Of a stretch of 19,460 nucleotides of DNA, positions 7,727 through 16,686 are shown piece by piece. Source of the stretch: Fibrobacter sp. UBA4309 (GTDB lineage: Bacteria > Fibrobacterota > Fibrobacteria > Fibrobacterales > Fibrobacteraceae); contig NZ_DGUN01000017.1 in assembly GCF_002395745.1 (NCBI RefSeq), positions 1 through 19,460 on the forward strand, read 5' to 3'. Below the pieces are notes generated by a model. The model did not search any database. It was not told the DNA's origin and saw nothing but the letters and a program-made list of their open reading frames with translations. The position numbers were made by a program, and so were the translations under genes. The first letter of the stretch is position 1; every line of letters begins with the position of its first letter.

Positions 7727-8809
7727 CTACTTCTTCTCGCGAATCCGCTTGTACAGGCTTTCAGCCTTCTCGGTATCGCCCGCGTTGGAATACACGTGAC
7801 CCACGTTCTCGGCACCGATTCGTCCCTGCGAACTGCCGGCAAGCCAGGCCTTCATGTAACATTCGAAAGCTTCATCGTAGCGCTTCTGGTTGAAATAGAT
7901 CTGTCCCAAGTCCAGATTAAGGTCACCCTTGCCCTTGTTGTGGCGCAGGCCTTCTTCCAGCGTGAAGATGGCCATCCACGGCGATTCGTTCTTCACGTAC
8001 ATCTGCGCCAGATAACGGCGGGCCGAAACGTTTTCCGGATCCATCAAAAGTCCGTTTTCCATCTCATTCAGGGATTGCCTCGTGGAATCCATGCTGCGGT
8101 AGTAATAGGCCAGCGTAAAGTGCACGTCGGCACCCGCGGTGGCCGTCATCTGTAAAGCATTCTGAAGCGTCTTGATAGCATACTCGTAGTCGCCCAGCTT
8201 CTCGTAGACTTCGGCGAGGCCGTACCAGGCGTCCATGCGGTCGGGGTTCAGCTGCAGGGCGCGTTCGAAGTTCTTCTGCGCCAAGGTCCAGTCACGCCCC
8301 TTCAGGTAGCATTCCGCAAGCGCAAAATGCACGTGGTCGGATTCCACTCCGAGTTCTATAGCGCGGTTGTACGCGGCAATCGCATCGCCCGGCGAATCTC
8401 CCAGGTAATAGAGGTCACCCAGGAGCATCCACGCCTTCTCGAAATTCGGCAATAGTTCCACGGTGCGCTTGTATGCGACCATCGCCACCTGCTTGCGGTC
8501 AAGCTGCACCATGGCGTTACCGAGGTTGAACCAGGCGAAGGGTTCGTAACGGCCCTCGTCAATCGCCGCACGGTAAAGCGGGACCGCCTCCTTGAACTTT
8601 CCCTGGTCGTAGAGTTCGTTCGCCTTGAAGAAATAGTCTTCGGCAGCGAAAAGCGGAACCGCAAAGATAAAAAGCAAGACGAAAGACGAAAAGCCTGCCC
8701 TGAGCCTGCCGAAGGGACGAAAGACGAGAGAATAAGCGCAAAATTCTTTCGTCTTTCGTCTGTAGCGACGCTGTAAGCGGCGCGTTCTTTCGTCTAATCT
8801 ATTTGACAA
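7727..8809 (-). CDS. Periplasmic TPR protein of the TonB2-like cluster, with repeat-derived N-terminus
   Basis: 360 residues. From residue ~57 onward it is a chain of about eight tetratricopeptide repeats (AEDYFFKANELYDQGKFKEA, then AWFNLGNAMVQLDRKQVAMV and others), a protein-protein interaction scaffold. A hydrophobic segment ending LFA-AED looks like a signal peptide, so it should be periplasmic. The position directly after tonB matches the TPR gene (VC1543) of the Vibrio TonB2 locus. The start is TTG 8809, supported by AAAGGAG 7 bases upstream inside tonB, and it overlaps the tonB stop by 11 bases. There is no ATG or GTG before the signal peptide. Residues ~5-44 are encoded by a heptamer and palindromic repeat element and are very basic. 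The only other start is TTG 8677, which gives a poor leader. Confidence 0.87.
   Translation of the reverse strand: MSNRLDERTRRLQRRYRRKTKEFCAYSLVFRPFGRLRAGFSSFVLLFIFAVPLFAAEDYFFKANELYDQGKFKEAVPLYRAAIDEGRYEPFAWFNLGNAMVQLDRKQVAMVAYKRTVELLPNFEKAWMLLGDLYYLGDSPGDAIAAYNRAIELGVESDHVHFALAECYLKGRDWTLAQKNFERALQLNPDRMDAWYGLAEVYEKLGDYEYAIKTLQNALQMTATAGADVHFTLAYYYRSMDSTRQSLNEMENGLLMDPENVSARRYLAQMYVKNESPWMAIFTLEEGLRHNKGKGDLNLDLGQIYFNQKRYDEAFECYMKAWLAGSSQGRIGAENVGHVYSNAGDTEKAESLYKRIREKK
8676..8795. repeat. Heptamer repeat module with inverted copies, in the TPR gene 5' end
   Basis: Two AAGACGA units in tandem (8676-8689) are followed by a REP-like sequence, CCCTGAGCCTGCCGAAGGG (8698-8716). Next come GACGAAAGACGA again (8716-8727) and its exact 12-base inverse TCGTCTTTCGTC (8749-8760). 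The segment TGTAGCGACGCTGTAAGCGG (8761-8780) and one partial inverse copy (8788-8795) complete it. The 8716-8727 / 8749-8760 pair can form a 12-bp hairpin. The whole module reads in frame in the TPR gene. The REP-like core is the common dispersed sequence whose translation reads PFGRLRAG. Confidence 0.75.
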
Positions 8810-9440
8810 AGCGGAACTCCTTTGTGGCCCTCTGCGCCACGGGGTATCCGCCGAGATGTGCGGGACTGAACTTCCATTGCCTTACGGCCTTGAGCGCTTC
8901 GTTTTCGAATCCGTAGCCGGGCGGATCGAGCGTCATCACGCTCGCCTGTGCCACGTCACCATAAACATCGATAACGATCATCACCTTCACGTAGCCGGAA
9001 ATGCCCATCTTTTTCGCACGTTCCGGGAACTTGGGCTGAATCTCCTTGAGGACCTGGGCCTGCTCGTCCACCTCGCCCGCCTCATAGACGACATTCTCCA
9101 TCGAGCCCGTCCCTACGGCCACGCCATCGCCAGCCGCACCGCGGGCAAGCGAGAGGTCCATCTGGAAATTCTGGCTGCGCGAGACGCCCATGTTCGCCGA
9201 AATCTTGAACGGGTTCGGGTTCACGATGGTGCGGATGACCTTCTGCTTCACCTCGGGCTTTTTTTCGCTCACGAGCACTTCGACTTCGGTAACGGCGTCG
9301 AGTTCCTTTTCCGCCTTGACGCCCTTGTCAAAGAACAGCGCGTTCAACACCGGCACGGCAAGGAAGAACACCGCGCTCACCACGAAGGAGAGCACGAATG
9401 CCGCCGGGAACCGGAAATATTTCGCCAAGAAGTCAAGCAT
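8799..9440 (-). CDS. tonB: Energy transducer TonB (TonB2-like)
   Basis: 213 residues. One N-terminal membrane helix (~12-36) anchors it in the inner membrane. A periplasmic linker without the long Pro-rich stretch of E. coli TonB follows, as in the shorter TonB2 class. A TonB C-terminal domain (~130-213) contains QPKFPERAKKMGISGYVKV, a central VIDVYGDV strand, and ALKAVRQWKFSPA. TonB couples proton-motive force harvested by ExbB/ExbD to outer membrane receptors. It is flanked by exbD upstream and the TPR gene downstream, the Vibrio TonB2 order. ATG 9440 is the only start, because a stop codon lies just upstream in frame, but no Shine-Dalgarno sequence is present: the upstream bases are a heptamer repeat array. 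Confidence 0.95.
   Translation of the reverse strand: MLDFLAKYFRFPAAFVLSFVVSAVFFLAVPVLNALFFDKGVKAEKELDAVTEVEVLVSEKKPEVKQKVIRTIVNPNPFKISANMGVSRSQNFQMDLSLARGAAGDGVAVGTGSMENVVYEAGEVDEQAQVLKEIQPKFPERAKKMGISGYVKVMIVIDVYGDVAQASVMTLDPPGYGFENEALKAVRQWKFSPAHLGGYPVAQRATKEFRFVK
8817..8823 (-). promoter_or_regulatory. Ribosome binding site deciding the TPR gene start
   Basis: AAAGGAG on the minus strand lies exactly 7 bases upstream of TTG 8809, within the last codons of tonB. It is the main reason for choosing the TTG start despite the odd N-terminal extension. Confidence 0.6.
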
Positions 9441-9443
9441 AAA

Positions 9444-9527
9444 TAGTGATTAGTGGTTAGTGGTTGGTGGTTGGTGATTAGTGCTTTAGAAATAGTCCTA
9501 ATCACTGCTTACTAACCACTGTTTACT
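9444..9527. repeat. Heptamer repeat array with inverted half, exbD-tonB junction
   Basis: Six 7-base units of the type TAGTGGT run from 9444 to 9485: TAGTGAT, TAGTGGT twice, TGGTGGT, TGGTGAT and TAGTGCT. After a 14-base spacer, four units on the opposite strand follow (9500-9527): AATCACT, GCTTACT, AACCACT and GTTTACT. The two halves can pair as an imperfect long hairpin. The array fills nearly all of the 89-base gap between exbD and tonB and ends just before the tonB ATG. It is non-coding. Confidence 0.8.
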
Positions 9528-9529
9528 GA

Positions 9530-9934
9530 TTATTCCTCCTTATTCGCAGAAATGGAAACCTTGCGGACCTTGGCCAAATTGCATTCGTCGAGGATGTCCA
9601 CGACCACTCCGTTGGGGGCATCGCGGTCGCTCACGATAATCACGGGGCGGTCGGGAGCTTCGGCCATCATCTGGCGAAGCACCGTCTGTAGCGTCGAGAG
9701 GTTCACCTGGGTTTCGTTGATGTGGATTGTCCCCTGGCGCGTCACACCGATCAATATGCTTTCCTTCGCGAGTTCCTTCGCGGAACTCGCCTTCGGCTTG
9801 GTCACGTCCACACCCGTCTCGCGGGTAAACGTCGACGTCACGATAAAGAAGATGAGCAGGATGAACACCATGTCGAGCATCGGCGAAACGTCAATACCGC
9901 CGGCATCGCGCGTCCTCTTACGAATAAAACTCAT
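9530..9934 (-). CDS. exbD: Biopolymer transporter ExbD
   Basis: 134 residues, the usual ExbD/TolR length. A short cytoplasmic N-terminus is followed by one membrane helix containing the essential proton-conducting aspartate (Asp21 in SPMLDMVFILLIFFIVT), then a periplasmic domain with the typical PVIIVSDRDAPNGVVVDILD segment. It forms the ion-driven motor with ExbB and contacts TonB. ATG 9934 overlaps the exbB TGA as ATGA and has GGAGG 4 bases upstream, a classic translationally coupled pair. Confidence 0.97.
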   Translation of the reverse strand: MSFIRKRTRDAGGIDVSPMLDMVFILLIFFIVTSTFTRETGVDVTKPKASSAKELAKESILIGVTRQGTIHINETQVNLSTLQTVLRQMMAEAPDRPVIIVSDRDAPNGVVVDILDECNLAKVRKVSISANKEE

Positions 9935-10623
9935 TTTTCCTCCTTCGCAGGCATGTCCTCTGCGACGGGGTCGGCCAATTCGGCACCCTTGTTTTCAAAA
10001 GCGTAGGTTTCAAACTTCAACGCCTCGCTCCAGGCTTCGTCTTCGACTTTCTCCACGCAGCCGGCGAGATAGTTATAGGCAAGCATCAGCGGGAACGCCA
10101 CCAGGAGTCCCGCCTGCGTCGTCAGCAGCGCTTCCGATATGCCGTCTGCAAGAAGCACCGGATTCCCGAAACCAAACTGCTGGATAGTCTCGAATGTATG
10201 CACCATGCCCGAAACCGTTCCCAAGAGTCCCATCATCGGCGCGAGCGCCGCGCATGTCGAAATAGTCTTAAGGGACTTGGAAAGATTTACGGAAATGCCG
10301 TGGCGGGTCGCCTCCATCGCGTTGCGCACGGCGACAGGCCCCTGGGCGCGGTATTCATGCACATCCTTTACCAAAGCATAGAAATAACCATAAGGGCGAC
10401 TCGCCAGCTTTTCGATGGCGTAGTCCTCTCCCCACTTTTGCAAATTCTTCCAGAACGCAGAAACGGACTTGCCCTTGAGCATGAAGTAGTAGCCGTAGCG
10501 TTCGAGCATCAGGAACCAGCCGAACCATCCGAGCAAGAAGATAGGCGCAAGCACCCATCCTCCCCTGAAGAGGATATTCATGGCCGCTTCGAAAAGCGAA
10601 TTCTGGTCGACGCCTGCGATCAA
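9931..10623 (-). CDS. exbB: MotA/TolQ/ExbB proton channel family protein (ExbB2-like)
   Basis: 230 residues, three membrane segments: ~22-41, ~120-145 and ~160-188. The conserved channel core is seen in CAALAPMMGLLGTVSGM and the following LLADGISEALLTTQAGLLVA. It assembles with ExbD as the proton-driven stator that energises TonB. The preferred start is TTG 10623, 3 bases after the upstream gene's stop, with AAAGGA about 10 bases before it. ATG 10581 is possible but would leave only seven residues before the first helix. Its C-terminal tail is acidic and overlaps exbD. Confidence 0.95.
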   Translation of the reverse strand: MIAGVDQNSLFEAAMNILFRGGWVLAPIFLLGWFGWFLMLERYGYYFMLKGKSVSAFWKNLQKWGEDYAIEKLASRPYGYFYALVKDVHEYRAQGPVAVRNAMEATRHGISVNLSKSLKTISTCAALAPMMGLLGTVSGMVHTFETIQQFGFGNPVLLADGISEALLTTQAGLLVAFPLMLAYNYLAGCVEKVEDEAWSEALKFETYAFENKGAELADPVAEDMPAKEEK

Positions 10624-10626
10624 GGA

Positions 10627-12179
<1,553 letters not shown>

Positions 12180-12180
<1 letters not shown>

Positions 12181-12974
12181 CATTCAGCCTCCTTCGGAAT
12201 GGAGACCGGTATGGTCACAAGCCTAGGAGCAGTCTTGCCTTCGGCAACCTTCATCACGTCTTTCAGCACGGTACGCATCGCCAAGTCGTCGGATACGTTC
12301 TTCCAGGCGTAGCCGCCATCGTCCGTACGCGAAAGCCACAGCACATCGTTCCCGTCATTGCTCACGAAAACAGACGCGACAGCTCCATAACGCAGGAACG
12401 TCCCCGGCACGCTGCGGGCATCCACCTGCAAGAAACCCTTCCACACTTCGGTCGTGTAGCCGAGGCGGATGCGGTCATAAAACACTTCCAATGTGCGGTT
12501 CAGGGCATCGTCGGACTCGATGACGCCCTTGTGGAGCTGGTCGGCGATTTCCTGCACGCTCTTCACGGTTTCCTCGTTCCGGTACGGGAAGTCGGATTCA
12601 AAGACGGGAACTAGGGAATCGATTACCTTCGCCAAAGATTCGTTATAGCGGGCCTTGCGACCGTCGAACCACTTGATTGTACCCAGGGCCTTCTGGCGCG
12701 CTTCGGCAATATGGTTCAGCTCGGCCTTGAGCGAGTCAATTTCTGCCTTGACGGACTTGGTCTGGCTGGATATCGCCTGGACCTTCTTGCGCCCGACCTC
12801 GACGAACTCGGCATGGCGTTTCTTTTCGGCGTCATGCAGATTCTTTTCGCGGGCAGTTTCCGCCTCCACAGCCTTTATCTGCTTGCGGACGCTTTCTACC
12901 GTTTCCTGGGCACCAGCCAACACGCAGGCCAAGCCCAGGCACAACAAAATTCTTGATAAAACAGTGGATTTCAT
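12180..12974 (-). CDS. DUF3450 family protein, TonB2-cluster associated
   Basis: 264 residues. A Sec signal peptide (~1-22, ending AGA) is followed by a long coiled coil (~25-95) and a globular domain with GTFLRYGAVASVFVSNDG and then DVLWLSRTDDGGYAWKNV, the region typical of DUF3450. Members are periplasmic and lie beside ExbB/TolQ genes; in Vibrio the homologous position (VC1548) begins the TonB2 locus. The exact role is not established. ATG 12974 is preferred to an upstream in-frame start at 13034, which would run through the terminator hairpin. No clear Shine-Dalgarno sequence; TATTTTTT (12990-12983) 8 bases upstream resembles a -7 box. First gene of the leftward train. Confidence 0.85.
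12188..12194 (-). promoter_or_regulatory. Ribosome binding site deciding the TtpC-like start
   Basis: AAGGAGG on the minus strand lies 4 bases before ATG 12183 and 7 bases before ATG 12180. It sits in the last codons of the DUF3450 gene. It places initiation before the heptamer repeat rather than after it. Confidence 0.65.
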
Positions 12975-12982
12975 ATGTAAAG

Positions 12983-13022
12983 AAAAAATACAAAGAACCG
13001 CGGCCACTAGACCACGGTTCTT
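12983..13022 (-). terminator. Terminator of the ankyrin lipoprotein gene
   Basis: Stem AAGAACCG (12993-13000) pairs with CGGTTCTT (13015-13022), extended by a GG/CC pair after one mismatch. On the minus strand it is followed by TTTGTATTTTTTC. It separates the ankyrin gene from the DUF3450 gene, so the TonB2-like train probably has its own promoter in or just after this element. Confidence 0.7.
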
Positions 13023-13073
13023 TTCGAAAAACAAGTTAAAAACAGAATAGTTCTGCCAACTGAGGCAAAGCCA

Positions 13074-13811
13074 CTACTTCTTGGAGTCCTTGAAGTACTG
13101 CGGAGTATTCTTGGCGCCGGCCTTCTTCAGGGCCTTGATCAAGCGCGGATATCCTTCGTTCGTAGCCCAGTCGAGCACGGAATAGCCCTGGCCGCACTTC
13201 GCGTTCACGTCGACACCCTTATTGATGAGGAACATCATCGCATCGTAGTTGCCGGACTTGACCGTCCAGTGGATGGGCAGATAGCCGTCAGCGCTGCGGT
13301 TTTCGAGCGGAGCGCCAGCATCAGCCAAGAGTTCGAGCATGTCGACCTTGCCAGTCTTCGCGGCAATCAGGACAGCCGTACCCAGCGTAGCCGGATCGAC
13401 ACCTTCTTCCTTGAGCTTGGCGAGAAGGCGAATGACGGCATCCTTGTTGCCCATCATCACGGCATTATCGATAACCGGTTCACCGTTGCCGTTGCGGACA
13501 TCGGCCTTGGCACCATGGTCGAAGAGGTAGTTCAGGACCATCACGTTGCCCTTGTTCGCGGCAATGGCGACAGCATTGTTGCCGTTGTCGGCGAGAGCGT
13601 CAATTTCGTAAGCAGCCTGCAAGAAGAGAGTCATCTTGGCTGTGTCGCCCTGTGCAGCAAAAGAAACGAAGTTATTCGGGGTAAAACCGATTTTCTGCTT
13701 GGTCAAATACTTACGCACGGACTGCGGATCGTTCGGGTCCAGCTTATCGTCGCAGGCGGTAAGGGAAAGCAGCATGCCAAGAGCGCAAACACAAAGCAAC
13801 TTCTTTTTCAT
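13074..13811 (-). CDS. Ankyrin-repeat lipoprotein
   Basis: 245 residues. The signal peptide ends in lipobox LTAC (Cys20), followed by DDK. Asp at the +2 position is, in E. coli, the signal for retention in the inner membrane; whether this holds in Fibrobacter is not known. The remainder is about five ankyrin repeats, for example NNAVAIAANKGNVMVLNYLF, DGYLPIHWTVKSGNYDAMMF and GYSVLDWATNEGYPRLIKAL. Ankyrin repeats bind other proteins; the partner is unknown. ATG 13811 is chosen because GGAG lies 6 bases upstream; the ATG at 13823 would put that site inside the gene. A terminator follows, so it seems monocistronic. Confidence 0.9.
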   Translation of the reverse strand: MKKKLLCVCALGMLLSLTACDDKLDPNDPQSVRKYLTKQKIGFTPNNFVSFAAQGDTAKMTLFLQAAYEIDALADNGNNAVAIAANKGNVMVLNYLFDHGAKADVRNGNGEPVIDNAVMMGNKDAVIRLLAKLKEEGVDPATLGTAVLIAAKTGKVDMLELLADAGAPLENRSADGYLPIHWTVKSGNYDAMMFLINKGVDVNAKCGQGYSVLDWATNEGYPRLIKALKKAGAKNTPQYFKDSKK

Positions 13812-13935
13812 AAAAAACTCCATATAGGGTGTTCTTGAATTTTTATGTCGTTAAAATACTCTTTTTTTTGCGAATTTATCAATATAAAAAACATTTTTCA
13901 TAAAAAATAGGCATCCCGGGACTTTTTGTAAATTT

Positions 13936-16245
13936 CTATTTACCTTGTTTCTTTATCTTCAATTTGTCCCCGACCTTGATTTTCGTGTCGTTCAGCGAGT
14001 TCCATTTCACGATATCTTCAATTGTCACGCCGTACTGGCGAGAGATATCCCACAGGCCCTCGCCCTTCTTGACGTCGTGCACGATAAAGCCGTCTTCGGC
14101 CCCCTGGGCCGCAGGAGCGCCCGCTGCCGGAGCCGTGCCGGCAACCTTGAGTTTCTGTCCCGGATAAATGGACGTGGATTCGCCGAGGCCGTTGAGCGCC
14201 TGGATAGAGGCGACCGTCGTGTTGCATTTCTTCGCGATAGCGAACAAATTGTCCCCGGACTGCACCGTATAGGTATCACCAGTAAACTTGGTCTCTTCTT
14301 TCTTCGGTTCCGGCTTCTTCACGAGGGCGTCCTGTTTCTTGGCAGGGGCGACCTTCTGCTTCTTGGGCTGCACAAATTCGGGAATCACCAGGGAATCTCC
14401 CACAGTAAGGCGCTTGTTGAAGCCACCGTTGACTTCGAGAAGCAGCATCACGGGAACACCATAAGATTTGGCAATGTCGGCATAGGTATCGCCAGCCTGT
14501 ACGGCGTATTTTTCGCCCTTCTTGAGCGGAACACGGCTAACCGCGGCTCCGTCCGAAGGTTTCATTTCGGGCTTGGATACGAACAAAGTGTCGCCCGCCT
14601 TGGCTATTCCCGCCGCATCCATAGAATTCCAGGTACGCAGCGATTCCTGCGAGACACCGAAAAGCCTGGCGACAGAAGCCAGGTCCTCGCCCGGTTTCAC
14701 CACGTACGTCTTGACCTTCACGGGTTTCTTGCCGGTAGACTTTTTCGGCGTGACCTTGATGGGAATCAGCAGGGACTTGCCCGCGCGGATGCGGTCGTTC
14801 TTCATGTCGTTCGCCTGCTTGAGTTCCGTAATCGAAATCCCGTACTGGCGGGCAATCGCCCCAAGCGTCTCCCCCTTCTTCACCTTGTGGTGATGCCAGC
14901 TAGAGAAGTTGTTCTTCTCCATCTTGTCGTAACCTTCGACAAAGGCACTACGCGTACCGACCGGCAGGCGGAGCAGGTAGCTGTCCTTGTTGGGCGGCGT
15001 ACACCACTTCACGAGTTCCATGTTGAGCGTGCGGAGCGTATCTTCGGTAACCTTCAAAAGCTTGGCGACTTCTTCGAGCGGGAACGAATCGAAAACCGTC
15101 ACCGTATCGAATTCAGGCTGGTACTGCTTTTCGACCTTCATCTCGTACTGGTCCGGGAAATGCCCGATTACCATCGCTGCCAGAATTCGGGGCACGTAGC
15201 GCATGGTTTCCTTGGGCAGCTCCAGTTCCCAATAGGTCACCGCCTTCGTGGAATCGCGCAAGGTATCGGCCATCATTTCCTTGACAAGGCGGCGTACACG
15301 GCCTTCGCCGCAGTTGTAGGCGGCCATGGCCAGAAGCCAGTCGTTAAATTCGTCGTGCAGGCGCTTAAGGTACTTGAGCGCGGCCATCGTCGCCTTCTCG
15401 GGATTGCGGCGCATGTCGACCCAGTAGTCGACTTCGAGCCCGTAACGCTTGCCCGTCTCGGGAATGAACTGCCACATTCCAGAAGCCTTCGCACGACTGT
15501 AAGCCTTCACCTTGAATCCCGATTCCACCAGGGCAAGATAGATAAGGTCCTTAGGCATCCCCATCTGCGAGAGCTGTGCATAGATCATGGAGTCATAGGC
15601 GGTCATGCGGTTGAGCGAGCCTTCCGTGAAATTGCGGGCCCCGTTCGTCATGTAGAAGATTTCCTGCATCACCCGCTCGTTGAATTCCACCGCCAAGGTG
15701 AACTGCTTGACATCGAGCGTATCGAGGAAGTTTTCGATAACCTGCAGCGAGGCACTGTCGGCCGCAGTTTCGTCCAGGGCGTCGATACCGTCGATGGAGA
15801 CATCGTTCTGCTTGAAATTCTCGACATTCTCGCCCAGGTCGGCGACGTTCGGGTAGACTTCGTCCAAAGCACGGACGATACGCGCGGGCATCATGGCGCG
15901 GTATGCGGAATCCAGGTCCTGCGGCACGTTGCGGTAAAGGGTATCGTACTTTTCGGAAACTAGCTGACGGAGGGATTCGTCGAGATAATGCCTGGCCAGG
16001 AGCCATTCGTGGTTATCCATGGCCTCGAGGGCGTAACGGTAATAAGTCCAGGAAGGGCGCGCCGCGAGCGAATCGGGGACCGTCTCGCGGAGAGCGATTT
16101 CGGCATAAGATACCGAATCCGGCACCTGAGGTTCGGCTCCGCTCAGGGGGCTTGGCTGCACGGTCTGCTTTGGCGAGCAGGCAGACAGCAACAGCACCGA
16201 AGCGCCTGCCACAAGGAATCTCAGCAGTTTATCCGATAAAATCAC
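13936..16245 (-). CDS. MltD-like lytic transglycosylase lipoprotein with five LysM domains
   Basis: 769 residues. Lipobox LSAC (Cys23) anchors it, probably in the outer membrane. Residues ~60-190 are a helical region of unknown role. The SLT (goose-type lysozyme-like) domain spans ~212-330, with the catalytic glutamate in ALVESGF (Glu241), then KASGMWQFIPETGKRYGL and AMAAYNCGEGRVRR. Five LysM peptidoglycan-binding domains follow at about 452-496, 512-558, 578-622, 657-702 and 722-766, joined by Lys/Pro/Ala linkers. E. coli MltD has fewer LysM units, so this is a longer version. It cleaves the glycan strand between MurNAc and GlcNAc, forming 1,6-anhydro ends. The start is GTG 16245, overlapping the upstream TGA as GTGA, so translation is probably coupled to the acidic small protein. 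Confidence 0.95.
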   Translation of the reverse strand: MILSDKLLRFLVAGASVLLLSACSPKQTVQPSPLSGAEPQVPDSVSYAEIALRETVPDSLAARPSWTYYRYALEAMDNHEWLLARHYLDESLRQLVSEKYDTLYRNVPQDLDSAYRAMMPARIVRALDEVYPNVADLGENVENFKQNDVSIDGIDALDETAADSASLQVIENFLDTLDVKQFTLAVEFNERVMQEIFYMTNGARNFTEGSLNRMTAYDSMIYAQLSQMGMPKDLIYLALVESGFKVKAYSRAKASGMWQFIPETGKRYGLEVDYWVDMRRNPEKATMAALKYLKRLHDEFNDWLLAMAAYNCGEGRVRRLVKEMMADTLRDSTKAVTYWELELPKETMRYVPRILAAMVIGHFPDQYEMKVEKQYQPEFDTVTVFDSFPLEEVAKLLKVTEDTLRTLNMELVKWCTPPNKDSYLLRLPVGTRSAFVEGYDKMEKNNFSSWHHHKVKKGETLGAIARQYGISITELKQANDMKNDRIRAGKSLLIPIKVTPKKSTGKKPVKVKTYVVKPGEDLASVARLFGVSQESLRTWNSMDAAGIAKAGDTLFVSKPEMKPSDGAAVSRVPLKKGEKYAVQAGDTYADIAKSYGVPVMLLLEVNGGFNKRLTVGDSLVIPEFVQPKKQKVAPAKKQDALVKKPEPKKEETKFTGDTYTVQSGDNLFAIAKKCNTTVASIQALNGLGESTSIYPGQKLKVAGTAPAAGAPAAQGAEDGFIVHDVKKGEGLWDISRQYGVTIEDIVKWNSLNDTKIKVGDKLKIKKQGK

Positions 16246-16439
16246 TGGTCGTAATCCAAATCTTCTGCGTAATCAGACCAAATTTGGTCTCGTCTGAACG
16301 TGGGACGGTCGAAATCGACTTCTTCGTCTAGTTCTTCCTCCTCTTCCTCGATTTCCTCCTCTTCTTCGGGAAAAGGAACAGGAACATCGAAAGCATCACC
16401 TTTAGGACGACGACCGCACTGGCGGGCAAACGTTAACAT
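16242..16439 (-). CDS. Small acidic protein of unknown function
   Basis: 65 residues with a central run of glutamates (PEEEEEIEEEEEELDEEVDF) between a short basic N-terminus and an Asp/Tyr-rich C-terminus. No signal peptide, no membrane segment and no family I recognise. GAGG lies 4 bases before ATG 16439. The stop overlaps the GTG of the transglycosylase gene by 4 bases, and the gene begins 12 bases after the small membrane protein, which supports a real co-transcribed gene. Confidence 0.7.
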   Translation of the reverse strand: MLTFARQCGRRPKGDAFDVPVPFPEEEEEIEEEEEELDEEVDFDRPTFRRDQIWSDYAEDLDYDQ

Positions 16440-16451
16440 AAAACCTCTTCG

Positions 16452-16607
16452 TTAGTGCAAAACTTTTTCGACGCCGTACAGAATTACCCCGCACAGCACG
16501 ATAGACGCGACTATCTGCAACAGGATAACGATACGGTTGAGCCGGTACGCCTTCTGCGACTTACGATGCCACGGGGGCAGACCGGCATTTAAATCCTTTT
16601 TTTTCAT
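16452..16607 (-). CDS. Small single-pass membrane protein
   Basis: 51 residues from ATG 16607: a basic N-terminus (MKKKDLNAG) and a hydrophobic helix of about 20 residues (~28-47, IVILLQIVASIVLCGVILYG), then a short polar end. Probably an inner membrane protein with its N-terminus in the cytoplasm. An in-frame start at 16688 would extend it across the divergent promoter and is rejected. It is the first gene of the transglycosylase unit. No Shine-Dalgarno sequence is visible. Confidence 0.65.
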   Translation of the reverse strand: MKKKDLNAGLPPWHRKSQKAYRLNRIVILLQIVASIVLCGVILYGVEKVLH

Positions 16608-16616
16608 TTCGGAAAA

Positions 16617-16672
16617 GAAATATACACATAATCGGCATTCTACGAATGGGGAATTCTTTTTTTTTATATAAT
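16617..16672. promoter_or_regulatory. Divergent promoter region, small membrane protein / OmpA-like gene
   Basis: To the right, TATAAT at 16667-16672 lies 14 bases before the ATG at 16687, with no clear -35 and a T-run before it. To the left, TATATTTC (16624-16617) lies 9 bases before ATG 16607 and is one base from TAnnTTTG. Both would give very short leaders, in line with the absence of ribosome binding sites for both genes. Confidence 0.4.
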
Positions 16673-16686
16673 TTCTAGCGAATTCC

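Noticed and set aside
9444..9527. Ordinary intrinsic terminator between exbD and tonB
   Set aside because: The inverted halves are imperfect, the unit structure is a 7-base tandem repeat, and no U run follows on the minus strand; tonB must be expressed from the same transcript or from a hidden promoter.
13945..15963. 672-residue plus-strand open frame opposite the transglycosylase gene
   Set aside because: Shadow frame. The minus-strand product has a lipobox, an SLT domain and five LysM domains; this frame has only Arg/His/Gly-rich sequence without a recognisable domain.
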